The notes beneath the pieces are model-generated. The model had not been told where the DNA came from. It saw nothing but the letters and a program-made list of their open reading frames with translations, and ran no database searches. Position numbers and translations under genes: made by a program. A DNA stretch of 64,000 nucleotides, from NCBI RefSeq assembly GCF_041146795.1, contig NC_135180.1, forward strand, positions 40,513,794-40,577,793, written 5' to 3'. Shown here piece after piece: positions 1 through 13,300 of this stretch. The DNA comes from Maylandia zebra. Lineage: Eukaryota; Chordata; Actinopteri; Cichliformes; Cichlidae. Positions within the stretch are counted from its first letter, which is position 1; every line of letters begins with the position of its first letter.

Positions 1-401
1 AAACACAATCAGAATAAACAAGATCATAATAAAGAAACACAAAACACTGAGTCACCAGACTCAGGACCATAACAAAAGCGCCTTTCAAAACACCCAAGGA
101 CACTGTACAGAACAAATAAGACAAGCATAAAAACAGGAAATGAACACAATAATAACACAAAGTTTAAGAGCATGGGGAAGTTATACAGAGTAAGCTATCT
201 TGAATAGGTGGACTTAAAAAGGGGGCAAGAAGTGATGTTTCTGAGGTCAGGGGGCAAGGAATTCTACTATTACTAATACTATTGCATTTCTCAGTAAAAT
301 GATCATGATCATGTCTTGATGCATGCTCAATCATCTAGGTAAGTAAATCTCCAAAAGTTGATTCTGTTCATCTGGATGTAGCGTTTTGTTTTAAATCCCA
401 A
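1..401. other. AT-rich sequence, no gene seen
   Basis: I see no coding exon, RNA gene or clear repeat here. The stretch is AT-rich and leads into the Penelope-like fragment. Confidence 0.4.
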
Positions 402-608
402 AACACGCTGTGCCAAAAATTGGTCCACCCCAAGGATCAGGTCCCCCGACACAAACAGAGTAACATAGTGTACGTCGTTAAGTGCCAGGAGGATTGGCAG
501 GATTTATACATCGGGGAAACCAAACCTCTGGCTAAGAGAATGGCACAACACAGAAGAGCTACCTTGTCAGGCCAGGACTCTGATTTTTGGAGTCTCATGA
601 TCACCATT
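402..608 (+). mobile_element. Penelope-like element remnant, GIY-YIG endonuclease fragment
   Basis: A short open stretch (about 60 residues from position 420) reads KDQVPRHKQSNIVYVVKC, then LYIGET, then a basic KRMAQHRRA block. The IVY and LYIGET pair with downstream arginines is the start of a GIY-YIG nuclease as found at the C-terminal end of Penelope-like retroelement ORFs in fish. The reverse transcriptase part and the end of the nuclease domain are absent, so this is a dead fragment. A matching later portion of the same domain lies near 11.55-11.70 kb. The family call rests on remembered motifs, not on a search. Confidence 0.6.
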
Positions 609-1383
609 TAGCAATATTAACCTATAGCTACAGCTACACACCAACAGAGATCTCTAACCTAAAGAGGACACACATATGATCGTTCTCTTAGTATTTAGGT
701 AAGAACACAAAGCTGACAGCACAAAACAAAGATAAAAACCCTTATTGTCTATTATTACTATTATTGTCTTTACCTTACAATATAAAGCACATTGAGGCAA
801 CTGTTGTTGGGATTTGGCGCAATATAACTATATTAAAAAACAAAACAAATAACAGGTAAAAACGAAGGCTGCAGCCTGACTGCTCATCCGTTTGTTACCT
901 GATGAAGTTCACTGGCAGCTGGCTTCACCGCAGCCCCAAAATAACGGCTCACTTGGCTGCAGTGTTGTTCTGTCTGTGCAGGTGTTTGCAAAGAGCTGAG
1001 ATTGTGTTAGCAACACAGTGTAGCTGTTTCTGTCCTGGATGCAGTTTGCACTTTACCATCATGTTCATGTCCTTTAATGCAATAAAAATAAAAGTTCTGT
1101 TCATATGCATGCTGTAAACTGCCCTACTCTTTTCCTCCTCCTACAACTGAAATCACCTGATTGTAGCGCAAGTGCAAGAATTGATCGGTGGGATCAAGAG
1201 ACAAGCAGCTGAACAATTCCAAAGAATTCAACTACTAGGAACTGGTTCTTCTAGAGAACTGGTTCTCGATTCTGATCCCTACAGTGTCTACATTTAAAGG
1301 TCTAAGAAAAGGCTTCACACACTTCTTTAATAATAAAGTCAGGTGAAGTGAAACACATTGAACCTCTCCTTACGAATAATTTC
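609..1383. other. Intergenic, no gene seen; retroposon tail at about 745-835
   Basis: The part near 745-835 (TTACAATATAAAGCAC, then a TTTGGCGCAATATAA-like end) resembles the 3' module of the retroposon copies at 10172-10345 and 24255-24545. I see nothing else that I can support. Confidence 0.4.
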
Positions 1384-1450
1384 CATCTGAGGCCACGGCA
1401 GCATCCTCAACAACGCCACATGGACCAATAGGAGGTCATGAACAATGTTT
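1384..1450 (-). repeat. Degenerate copy of the start of NYAP-like exon 2
   Basis: Sequence here (CCATCTGAGGCCACGGCAGC, then CATCCTCAACAA) aligns with 1846-1900 (CCATCCGAGGCCGCGGCAAC, then CATCCTCACCAA), which spans the acceptor side of the NYAP-like exon 2. It looks like a decayed duplicate of the exon edge. It has no coding potential of its own. Confidence 0.45.
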
Positions 1451-1487
1451 ATAATGAGACCTTGTTGTGGCCATCACCTGAACATCA

Positions 1488-2470
<983 letters not shown>

Positions 2471-2478
2471 CTAATGAC

Positions 2479-3868
2479 CTGAGAGGAAGAGCAGAGAAAA
2501 TCAGTTCACAGTGTTTGTTCCTGTTGGCAGTGCAGATCATGTTTGAATGGTGCAGGGCCACTCGTTAGATCAAAGGTCAATCATCATTCTGAGTGTAAGC
2601 CAAAGATTCTTAGTATAACTCATGAATTCCACCTTAAGACTGGTTAGAAGCTGGAAAGCAGCAACGCTGGCTCGTGTAACATCTGCTCACATCTTGTTCA
2701 GTTCAACCAGGAAGCCTCAGAGCAGAAGCAAGACAGTTCAGGTGATGTTAGCCTGCCCACAAAAAAACAACACATTTCTGGATTATTGTGACTGATTTCT
2801 GTTTTAGTCATCTCTCTTCTGCACAGCTAGGTCTTTGGATTCCCACCTGTGAATGTCCGGACACCGGGGAATGCTGATAATGTAGTCCTCTTTGAGGTGT
2901 CGTGCACAAACAATAAAATAAACAGCTGTTTATTCGTAACGAAGAATTGTTTTTTGCTATTTTATTAATGTATACATTTTTCCTTGAACTTATTGCTTGT
3001 TGATCTCTGCCTTGACATGCAACAGTATTTGCGATTAGTGATTATATTAGTGACGTTGACCATGTGGGTAGGTTGTGTGGGTAAGCTGCATAAAGCTATC
3101 TGGATCTGAACAGCAGCAGTATCATTAGCAGTGACTTTTAGCTCTAATCGTTCAGATCAGACATCTTCGTTTTTTATTTTCAAATACAGAGTGAGAGTTC
3201 ACTGTCGACAAACACGTGTTCTCGTCTCTGCTTCATCAAGTATTCCAGGATACATTTCATTTCAACCAGCCAAGGTTTTATATGATCTTTGAAATGTAAT
3301 TATTTTGTTCTTCTACTTAAAACCTGTCTGTTTTTAGCAAGTTTGATTTGATATTCACTTTTATTCTTGTGTAATTAGTGCCATTGACCTGTTAGCATAT
3401 TCAGTACTTTGTTATTGGTCTTATATTTGTCATGATCCTGGGTCATTTTGACCCAGCGTTTTGTGTTTCCTTTTGGCATCACCTTGTGTTTTGTGTTAAT
3501 TCTGATTTTGTATTAGTTCTTAGGTTTGGTTTTTGTGTTTAGTGCTTCAGTGTTTATCAGCCCTACCTGTGTCTTCCCTCTGTGCTCTGTTCGTGTCCCT
3601 GAGTTTGTGTTGTAAAACAGTCTGTGCGTTTCCTGTTTTACTTTGAAGGTTTGTGTCTCGTTGTGTCTAATTAGGTTCAGCTGTGCCCCCCTCCTGTGTG
3701 TCATTCCCTCATTACCTTGTGTGTATTTATGGTGTGTCTCTGCCTGTGTTCCTCGTTGCGTCGTCTGCATTACTCTGTGTAACTCAATGTTAATCAGCGT
3801 TAATCAGCGTTTCCCTGCCCTGCTTTCTCCGTGTCATTTCTGTGTGTCTTCCGGTGTCCTTAGGTCCC
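2479..3868. other. Intron or intergenic, no exon seen
   Basis: This is probably 5' intron of the minus-strand NYAP-like gene. It holds a short perfect inverted repeat at about 3438-3456 (CTGGGTCA, 3-nt spacer, TGACCCAG). I see no convincing exon. Confidence 0.4.
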
Positions 3869-3976
3869 CAGCTGTAACAATATTATTCATGTTTTAACCT
3901 GCTGTTTTATTGTGAAGCACTTTGGTATACCGTTGGTTTTTAAATGAGCTATATAAATAAATTTGTATTGTATTGT
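3869..3976 (+). repeat. LINE or SINE 3' tail (AAGCACTTTGG ... ATATAAATAAATTTG)
   Basis: A GAAGCACTTTGGT block followed by GAGCTATATAAATAAATTTG and a short TGTATTGTAT run is the usual 3' end of teleost CR1/L2-clade retroposons. No ORF is attached. Confidence 0.5.
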
Positions 3977-4714
3977 ATGAATTTATTAAAGTAATCATCT
4001 GAATATGAGGAACGTGGCTCACTTTTATTCATCTTTATCATGAAGGCTTCATATTTGTTTCTCTGACTTTTAAATAAAGTACTGCTTTGAATTCATCTCG
4101 CCATATTGATCCCCTCCCCCACCTCTCTGTTTCTCAGCATCCATCTAAAAATGGAACAGGGAGTCAGCTGGCAGTAACCTAGCAACAGCAGCATCTCTCA
4201 CAGGAGAATGATGTAATGCATCCTGTAAGCGGGTGAGAGAGGAGACACGAGGAGAGGATGAGGGGAAAGATTCGGATTTGCTACTCAGGGTCTCCCCTTT
4301 AGGATCTGTCAAGGTGGAGCTGCTTCACACTCTGAGTTGTAGCAGCCTCCTGAGAGGTTTACTGACTACTCAGTCCTTTACACCACCACCCACATTAACA
4401 CATACAGCTTCATTACAGATTCTGACCCACCACACACTCCTTCTGGCTCACAGGTTAACGTAACCAGCATGTGTTTGTTGGAGGAAACAGGAATACCATA
4501 CTCCTCACAGCAGGAAGCTCAAAACAGGAACTGTTCTGCTGTCAGATGGTAGTGAAGTCATGTTACCTACAGTACAACAAGCACTGTTCAGCACTGAGTG
4601 TTTTTAGTTGATAACGGTGCTGCTCCACCTATTTATTTCTGTGGGAACACCACCCTGAAGGTTGAGTTTATTCCAGTTTTTTTATTTTATAGCCTCTATC
4701 CACTAATTCTGTCT
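3977..4714. other. No gene seen
   Basis: I see no recognisable exon, RNA gene or repeat family in this stretch. Confidence 0.35.
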
Positions 4715-4885
4715 AAAGCACCCATCCATCCATCCATCCATCTGTCCATCCATTAACATATATGTATCCATCCTTCCACGCATTATCCTTAACTCCTTAG
4801 CCTACTTTGGAACATGTGGGGTGGTGCCTATTCCAGTATAGGTGGGATACACCTGGACAGGTCAGTAGTCCATCACAGGTGAAAC
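4715..4885 (-). repeat. Decayed RTE/Rex3-type tail (CATC run and flanking)
   Basis: A CCATCCATCCATCC run precedes sequence with TGGTGCCTATTCCAGTATAG, then GGGATACACCTGGACAGGT and AGTCCATCACAG. This matches the reversed 3' end of a common teleost retroposon with (GATG)n-type tails. It is heavily decayed. Confidence 0.5.
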
Positions 4886-5010
4886 ACAGTGATGTATCCA
4901 CAGCAAGAATAACTGCTTAATGAGCAACTCTCTGATAGTGGGAGAAAACAGGGGTAAGAATATGATAAGTATGTCTTTGGCTGTATCTCTTTGACTTAGG
5001 CATGAACCTT

Positions 5011-5011
<1 letters not shown>

Positions 5012-5075
<64 letters not shown>
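5012..5075. repeat. (CA)n microsatellite
   Basis: This is an uninterrupted run of about 32 CA dinucleotides. Confidence 0.95.
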
Positions 5076-5077
<2 letters not shown>

Positions 5078-5263
5078 TTTACACAGAATCACTTCCAATC
5101 TGAACTTTGACCTTGTCTTCTTAGGTGTGTTCACCTTTGTTTTTACACTGTTTACTCATGACTGACAGACGTCCCCTTCAAAATAAAAGCAAATCAAATG
5201 AAGTTTTCCCTTACTCTAACCCCAACATGGCAGCCATATTGAAGTAAAATGCTGCCGTTTCAG

Positions 5264-5392
5264 GTTTCACAGAAAGGCGAGAAGGATGTGAAGAAACTGG
5301 ATATTTTGAACACTGTCAGTGGGAACAGCAGCAGCTCGGAGACAAGCAGAAACACCGAAGAGATGAAGGAAGATGACACTGAAGCTGAATGA
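5264..5392 (+). CDS. Candidate terminal exon of an unidentified gene
   Basis: After a plausible acceptor (GCTGCCGTTTCAG, ending 5263) an open frame codes 42 residues and ends in TGA at 5390-5392. It starts VSQKGEKDVKKLDIL, has a serine run (SGNSSSSETS) and ends in an acidic tail EEMKEDDTEAE. The composition looks like a natural hydrophilic C-terminus rather than random DNA. I do not recognise the protein, and no upstream partner exon on the plus strand was found. It could be chance. The neighbouring NYAP-like gene is on the opposite strand, so it cannot belong to it. Confidence 0.25.
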   Translation, partial: VSQKGEKDVKKLDILNTVSGNSSSSETSRNTEEMKEDDTEAE

Positions 5393-5773
5393 GGAGCCTT
5401 ACCTGATGACCAGCAAGGACTCAGACTCCCTCTTCCTCCTACTCTCCCTCCTTCCCTGATTCGATCCTATTTCCTTCCCTGCTTCCTATTATTTTTTCCT
5501 TGTTTCAGTCCTCCTTTCTTTCCCCCTTTTGGTCCTCGACTCCTTCCTTCCCTCCTTCAGTCCTCCCTCTGCAGGAACAAAGATGGAGTGATGAGGCTTC
5601 TGTTGTCCTCTCAGATCTCTGCAGCTCAGAGGAAATGACAGATTTTTTTGTCTGCATCGACGTTAATCCAGATCCACCCTTCAATGCCACTTTCCTCCCC
5701 CGTCCTTCCTTTCCTTCCTCTTCGCCTTTCTTCATTCATATATCCTTACAGTTGCAATAACCACCACTCAAAT

Positions 5774-5840
<67 letters not shown>

Positions 5841-7049
5841 CACACTCACACACCCTTCACCCTCACACACACACATCCCTGACGATGGTCGCCACAAGAA
5901 ACGAGAGGCTGAAACCACAGCAACCTGACAGCATCCTTACTCTGCTGGCTCCTCCCCCTATTGCTGAAGGGTGGGTGGGGGTGGGGGGTAAGAAGGGTGA
6001 AGAAGAATGATGAGAGAGAGAGCAGCGTGTTTTTAATGTGTAAATGTGTGTGTTTGTGTGTGTGTGTGAGAGAGAGATAGATGATACCACACAATACTTT
6101 ATCACAATTGTGTGATGTCACAGCTCCCACATTTACTGACACCTTTCACTGGGAGCAGGAAGTGTCCACAAAATAGTATAAAACACAAAATAAAAGCCCA
6201 TAACAGGAGATACTAAACAAACAAACAAAAACCAGAAAGGACGTAAAAGTCTGGATCAGATAGGCAGCACTTAAGGCTTGGCTCCATTTTTCAGACTGCT
6301 TTGTTCTACATGAACCCCTCCATCATCACCCAAAGGTCCAAAACAAATAAAACTTGTGTCTTTATATATCATGTACCACCTTCTCACTACTAGAACCAGA
6401 ACCTCTTCATTCAGTGTTCAGTGTCTGCTGAGTCTGTTTTCCTCCACATCTGAAACATGACTTTAAGTGTGCAAACATCATCTCAGAGAGAGTCAGGTGC
6501 AAGGAAATCAGGAGCCACTGTGTTTGTCGCTGTCACATTCGTGAAATATTACAACAGGACAGAAAAAAGCACTGAACAAAAGAGACAGAATAGATCCTCT
6601 TGCATTTCCTGGCTCCTTATTTCCTTCTTATTCCTCTTTTTCAGGTGGCTTCCTCCTTCTTTCTGTGTGTCACAACAGCATGACATCATCCTGCTTTTGC
6701 CCAATTACTTGCCACTGCAATTGTCACATGATTATATAATGTTGGTTTGACATGAATTTATTTCTGAGCAGCTTATTTTTTTCTTTCAGGGCTTATTTTT
6801 ATTGTTTTATACAAAAATTACAGTGAAAGGGCTTATCAGGCATATTTTTTATTGACAAAAACACTGAATATCCTCGTCCTTCAGAGACTGACTGGTGACT
6901 TAACATTATATTAACCCATATCACACGATAGTAGGGTTATGGTTAGATTGGCGATAACTTTTGGGGATGTAAGAGTTAACTGATTAGAATTAATTGTAAT
7001 TAAACCCCCCTACACACACACACAACAGCTGGGACAGACTTTAGGATGG
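5393..7049. other. Upstream flank of the ATPase gene; (CA)n at 5774-5838
   Basis: Apart from a CA run of about 65 bp at 5774-5838 and short pyrimidine-rich tracts, I see no exon or known repeat. Frames crossing the CA run are only microsatellite translations. Confidence 0.5.
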
Positions 7050-7164
7050 ATGGATGATGGTCTCAGCCTATTCTCACAACACAGTGCATCTTCATCATCA
7101 TCATCATCATCATCATCATCGTCTTTATCACTGGAGACCCTCAGCCCTCACACATGCTCTGTGC

Positions 7165-7232
7165 TGCGCATGCGTCTCGTTCTGCAGCAGTCCCTATGTG
7201 CTTGTGTGTGTGTGTGTGATTGCGCGTGCGCG
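7165..7232 (+). promoter_or_regulatory. Proximal promoter region with two NRF1-like sites
   Basis: TGCGCATGCGTC at 7165-7176 and TGCGCGTGCGCG at 7221-7232 each match the NRF1 palindrome (YGCGCAYGCGCR) with one mismatch. They lie 95-160 bp upstream of the ATPase start codon. The sequence is CpG-rich and no TATA box was seen, consistent with a broad CpG-type promoter. The transcription start was not identified. Confidence 0.45.
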
Positions 7233-7326
7233 TACAGGGCTCCTCACGTAGATCCGACGGATCGGTTTATCCCAGCTGTTGGTGTTTAGCCTTGATTAGC
7301 CCAGATCAGTTTAGTCCGGCATCGGT

Positions 7327-10300
7327 ATGTCGTCCAGTCCGCAGGTCCAGACCCAGGAACCAAATCAGGATCAGACCCAGGAACCGAACCAAGATCAGAA
7401 CCAGGATAATACGAAGGAGGAGGTGAAGGCGGAGGAGAAAGAAGAGAAAAAGGAGGAGAAACAGGAAAAGAAGGACGACAAGAAAGAAGCGAATGAAGCG
7501 AAAATGGAGAAGAAGAAGGAGGAGAAGCAGGATTCCTGGAAGGATTTCATCTACAACCCGCGGACCGGGGAGTTTCTGGGCCGAACCGCTGGCAGCTGGG
7601 GTAAGAGAGGCGGCCAAAGAACCTGATCTTTTCCCGACAGTTGAAGTCTGTTCTGACCCGGTCTGACCCTACTCGGCTCGGTCGGTCACGGCTGTAATCC
7701 CGCTGAGCTAAGGGTGCCTGTCACGATGCGCGCAGCTTCACAGTGGGCCGAGCCGGATCGGGCCGAGCCGGGCTAATATGTGAGCTCGGATGAGTGATTT
7801 TCATTAACACAGCTGAAGATGTCAGAATAAAGCAGATTCACCCTCTGCGCCCTCAGGCGCGCCGAGTTCATGTTTAATTATGTAAAATCCTCTGCAACTC
7901 TGTGACGGTACTACAACATACTGCAGTATTTATGCTGCTGTACACCACAGCCTGCACACACTGTGTACTAATGCACACATTCAACACTAACAACATTTAA
8001 TAACCATCGTGTTCATATTGATTTTAATCGTTGATGAGATTTAATGAGTCTGAGTGAAGCTCAGAGGGAAGACTGCTTATAAGATTTCTACAGTCATGAC
8101 TGAGGTAAAATCGTTACTTATCATTTATTTACAAAAGACTAAGAGGCAGATTTAGGATCATCATCCTAACCCAGCAAAGATTTTAATAAAAGAGTTTGTC
8201 CGTTCCGTCGTGACTACGAAAAACAAAACTGTTTTAAAAGCTTTCAGTCTTAACATGAAAATAGGATCAACACACTGAGGATTTATTAATAAATTTCCAG
8301 TTTAAAAAGTTCAGTAATGCTGATGACATCGCAACCGTGACTGAATTAATGTCTCTGGGGTTACAGCCAACAGTATCAAAGACACAACTCATCAGAACTG
8401 TTCTCCTCACTTCCACCTTCATGTCCTCATTTTTGGGCTTTCTAGAGTAGCTCAGCATGACTCTGTTCCAAATAATCCTCCTTCATCTGAGCCTGGGCCT
8501 TGGTCTTAAGTTCATCTTGTTTGAAGGAAGCCATTTTGGCTCCTTAGTTTTAGGTCCCTGTGGAGCAGGAGTTATCTGACAGGAAGTGAGAAAAACCGGT
8601 TGATTTTTAAATGATTTAGGCTACGTCTACACTAGCCCAGATAAATTAGTTTGAAAACGTTCCACGTCCACACTATCGTTTTCATCCATTTTCACAGAGG
8701 TGTGCGTCCACATTGAAACGGCCAAAAACGCTTACATTCCAGTTCTGCGCATGCGTGAAAAATAAGAAGATTCAACCTGCCTCATTTCTTTTTTCTTTTT
8801 TTTTTCTTTTTATAAACTTTCAGGTGTTCTGGGAATCCATCCTACCTGAAAAAAACATCCTACCCAATGTTTCTGCGCAGACGCAGCGCATGCGCACAAC
8901 ACCGACACCGAATTAGCTTCTTTTTCTCTCACCCATCCGGAATACTTCTTAAGGTTATGGTTATGGGTAGGGTTAGGTTTAGTTGCAAGTCACTGTCAAA
9001 ATTATAATGCAGGTAGGACGTTTTGTCAGAGTAGGATGGTTTCTCAGAACACTGGCTCTTTGAAACGTTGCAGCAAAACGTCGAGGAAAAGCAGAGGTTT
9101 TTTTTAAAGGACTAACAATGAGGTGGAGTTGTTGCTGTGAGTAACACAAAAGTACAAAGTTTAAAAAGCGAGTGAGAATTAAAGAATTTGAAGAAAAGCT
9201 CTCTGGAGCATGTGCAGACTGATATTAATCTTTAATAGGGCTGTCAAAATTGAGAACAGACAAAACAACTGCTGTAAATTGCCCTCTGCTATTTTAGTTT
9301 AATTGGTCACATGACTGCATCACATAACTAAAATGTGTCATTGTTTTCAAAAAGGCTCCGGGTTTGCTGTCCACACTGCAACGCAAAAATGGGATTTTCA
9401 AATGTATCTGCTTTGGAGAGCGTTTTCAAAACGCGGTTTTCCTTGACCAAAAACGCCATCTCAGTGTGGACGGAGAGAAAAAGATGCATTTTCAAACAAA
9501 AACGTATTAGTGTGGACATGGCCTTAGTCTGTTCAGCATCAGTGCGAAGTGATGCTGGATGTTTAGGCAGAAGTCTGAGCTGATAATGATACAAAGCTGA
9601 TAAAACACAGCCTGACAGGAAAAAAATGAACACACAGATAACAGACTGAACTTAACAATACATGCTGCTTTAATTACTGTAAACCCTCTCTAATGCATAC
9701 AAAAGTACTACTTTGTAACTCATTTTTTTGGCTTACACATTCACCAAACAATATCTTGGTTTAATCCTGGAAAAGGGATCCTTTAGAGTTTGTGTCAGGA
9801 AAGACATCTGATGAAAAGTATTTGCCAAATCAGGTATTCTCGTGAATACAGGAGCTGGGCGTAGCTTTTATTTAGAAAAGTTTTTTTTTCTTTTTTTCCC
9901 ATGTACATACTAATTTAACTCTTTACAAACACCAGTATGGTTTCTGTAAACCCCCCCCTCTACCAACCAAATTAAACAAACAAAACACCCCCTCTTCATT
10001 CCTTCACCATATCAAATTTAACTGAATAATAAGAATTTTAATTGACCAGTCAGCAGTTCCTGTTTACTGGAAAAGCTCCAGAATATGATCACATTTCAGG
10101 TTCCTCAGTAGTCTGTTCTAGGACCATTAAAGTTCTTCGTGTATAAAAAAACATGGCACTCCAATCAGTTACTTGCCAGAGGTTTCTTCCTGTTAAAAGG
10201 GAGTTTTTCCTTCCCACTGTCACCAAAGTGCTTGCTCATAGAGGGTCATATGACTGTTGGGTTTTTCTGTATCTATTACTACCTTACAGTATAAGGTGCC

Positions 10301-13300
10301 TTGAGGTGACTGTTGTGATTAGGCGCTGTATTAATAAAATTTGAGTTAAAATGAAGCCTAGAAGACAGCTAACAGTTATGTCTGTGAAGGTTCTCAGTCA
10401 TCCAGGTCATCGTAGTCAAAGGAGCTTGCAAAGAAAAGCGTCTGGACTTCTTTAAGTTGCTTGAAGACGTTTCACCTCTCATCCAAGAAGCTTCTTCAGT
10501 TCTGAACTGAAGAAGTTCTGAAGAAGTCCAGACGCTTTTCTTTGCAAGCTCCTTTTAGCTAACAGTTATATCCCCCTGCCACACCCCTAATAATCAGGCT
10601 ATAAGACTTATAGCTGCTACACCTGAAGTCTGATTGCTAGTTTGATGCTTTGTGCTTGTCCAGCTCTTTCAGATTACACAAAGGCATGTTTGTTTTTTGT
10701 TTTGGTTTTTTTTAATGAAAAAGCTGTGTTTCTTTATTGCTGCATTGCACCTGTGGCATTAGGTTCTTTCAGTAAAGAGTTTGCATGTTTTCCCTGTGTG
10801 TGACTCCCACCAGGGGCAGGGATAGCTCAGTAGGTAGAGTGGTGGCCCCATGATCGGAAGGTCGGGGGTTCGACTCCACTGAACGGCTACCCTGAGGTAC
10901 CCCTGAGCAAGGTACCGTCCCTACACACTGCTCCCCGGGCGCTGCACTGGCGGCTGCCCACTGCTTCACTGGGTGAATGGGTTAAATGCAGAGGAACTAT
11001 TTCCCTATGGGGACTAACACGCACACTTTACACTTTACACCACCCTCTGGAACACAAACTTGGAGTAATCAGGACTCTACAACAACTCCGGGCAGAAAAT
11101 GTTCCCTCTAAGCCTGAAGGGAAAAAGAGGGAATCCACACATGTAAATTAAGCTCCTAAAACATGCGGTTATCATAATTGAGCTTTTATCAAGTCAGCAA
11201 ATATGCAGAGGAGAGAAGGTCAGACACCAGTTAGGGAGGATAAGAAAGACAAACAGAACAACATTGTCATCCTTCATGTATCAGGTTTATCAGAGAAACT
11301 CAGGAGCATCTTGTCTGTGAAGCTTCTCAGTCATCCAGGTCATCGTAGTCTAAGGAGCTTGGGAAGAAAAGCGTCTGGACTTCTTTAAGTTCCTTGAAGA
11401 CGTTTCACCTCTCATCCAAGAAGCTTCTTCAGTTCTCTGCGCCAGGAGTGTCTTCCCAGAGTACTTCTAGCCCAGCCACACACTCAGACACAAACTAAAC
11501 AATGTAGTGTAGCTGTGCAGTGCAGCGAGGAGAGCTCAGACCTCTATACTGGAGACACCAAACAGCCACCTCGACAGGACTCAGCTGTACATCTGCATCT
11601 GAAGGTCAAAGGTCACTCTTTGAAGATGCCAAATCTCACATGATGGACAGGGAAGACAGACGGTTTGAACGAGGAGTGAAAGAAGGAGTGAGGAGTGAGC
11701 CGGTGTGTACCTGGACGCCCATCCCCGGACACAAAGAACCACCAACGCACCGATGTCTGAGGGAGTCCGCCACTGGCAGGGGAAGTGGTGGTAGGGGGAG
11801 ATAGGCCTCCATACCTTGGAGGGCCTAAGATGTCCCCAGAGAGGTGGCGCCTGACACCCAACCTGACATATAGACACAGAAATACAGGCACACACATATA
11901 CAAACATCCATTCCCACCCTCATGCTCTCATATACACTTACTCCACACTCAACCAACGTGGAGACAGACATAAAGAGACGCTGTACACACGATCACACTC
12001 CCCAAGCGTACTCTAAGCCCCGGGTCTAGGTACCCTTGCCCCTGGAGGGGGGGAACTGCACCCAGACCCAGGTGGTGTTACCCTTTTCCCTGCGGTGGGG
12101 GGAGGCAGACCGCCCCGACTCCGCAGCAGCAGGGAGGCCCCACACTCCAGACCGCAGTCGGATGGCCAACTCCTCCTCCTAGCCCCCCCGCTCCAGCAGG
12201 TCGCAGAGAATGGGGGTGAGAGAAGACTCCAAACCTCCCTCCACCCGCTCATTGTAGTGTTGATGCATGTGTGTTCTAAGGTGCATTTAAAACCCAGGAG
12301 GGCATGGAGCTACCTGCCAGAGAGCAGCAGGTAAGCGCATGGTCCCTCCTGCTAGCCCTCAATGTCTACGTGTATTTAAAATTGAGAGGTGGGCAACGAC
12401 GCCAGGGGTGGGGTGTACACCCTGATGGTACTTTGGATTCCGTGTATCGTGCCCACCCCCAAGATCCTATATGTATGTGTAATGAGAGTGTGAGTAATGT
12501 GAATGTCTAAGTTGTGGGATAAAATTGAGGCAGAGGCAGCCAGAAGGGGACGGGGGGGTGGCCTCCTCTGCACCCTGGTGACATACCCCTACTCCAAGGT
12601 CCTGCATGTGTGGGTAGTTGTGGTGGAGCGGGAAGAGGGAGGCAGCTGGAGATGGGGAGGGAAGGAAGGGAGGGGCAAGTGACCCCTCCCTGGGGCCAGC
12701 TCCCCCGCTGACCCCAGTAGGCACCCCCATACTCCGCGACCCACCAGGGAAAGGGGGCCCAGGCCCATCCAGACCGGGGCCCAGCGCAGCAGCGCCCCCC
12801 GGCCCCACAGAGCCCAGGACAGTCCACCCAACCCCACCACAGAGAAAACTGCACCCACCCCACCATCCACTCTTCTTCCAGACTACATAAGACAATAAAC
12901 ACCCAGGCTGAGATCTTCCTCCACCTCTCCTGTATCTCCCCCTCCTGTAGAGAGAGCCCCTGAGGAGAGGAAAGCTCCTGCAAGATGTGACAATCTTCCC
13001 CACCAGTTGAAGAGCCCCCCAGGTGGCTCGATGCACCGGCGGCACCCTGCTCCAGGGCTGGGCCCCCATGCACCCACCCGCCCACAACCCCGGCAACACA
13101 CCAACCAGGACCCAAGCCCCCTGTTTCTGTAATTGTTAATCCACCAGGAGGTACAAGCTCTTTAATCAAGCTGATAATTTTATTGCTAAAATATATTTTG
13201 TCATTTTGTTATCCATGTTTTAAGATGCCAAATTAAAGTTATGTGTTTTCCTGAACAGAAGTAATAGTTTAAGTGGGCGATAGATCATAAAATCAAGCAC

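Noticed and set aside
5648..6142. Overlapping frames on both strands rich in His/Thr or Cys/Val
   Set aside because: They are translations of the CA microsatellite; no splice signals or conserved residues.
7084..7119. Poly-His or poly-Ser coding frame upstream of the ATPase gene
   Set aside because: It is an (ATC)n simple repeat in the 5' flank, not in frame with the beta subunit.
10464..10500. Hammerhead-like core (GAUGAGAGGUGAAACGUC on the minus strand)
   Set aside because: GAAACGUC is present, but the first core does not fit CUGANGA and no stem II forms; probably a decayed relative of the motif at 40.5 kb.
10813..10885. tRNA gene
   Set aside because: Boxes A and B are present, but acceptor pairing is poor and a SINE body follows; called a SINE.
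12467..13169. Minus-strand frames of 210 and 220 residues
   Set aside because: Two different frames are open over the same GC-rich DNA, with Gly/Trp/Pro-rich composition and no motif; GC-rich sequence has few stop codons.
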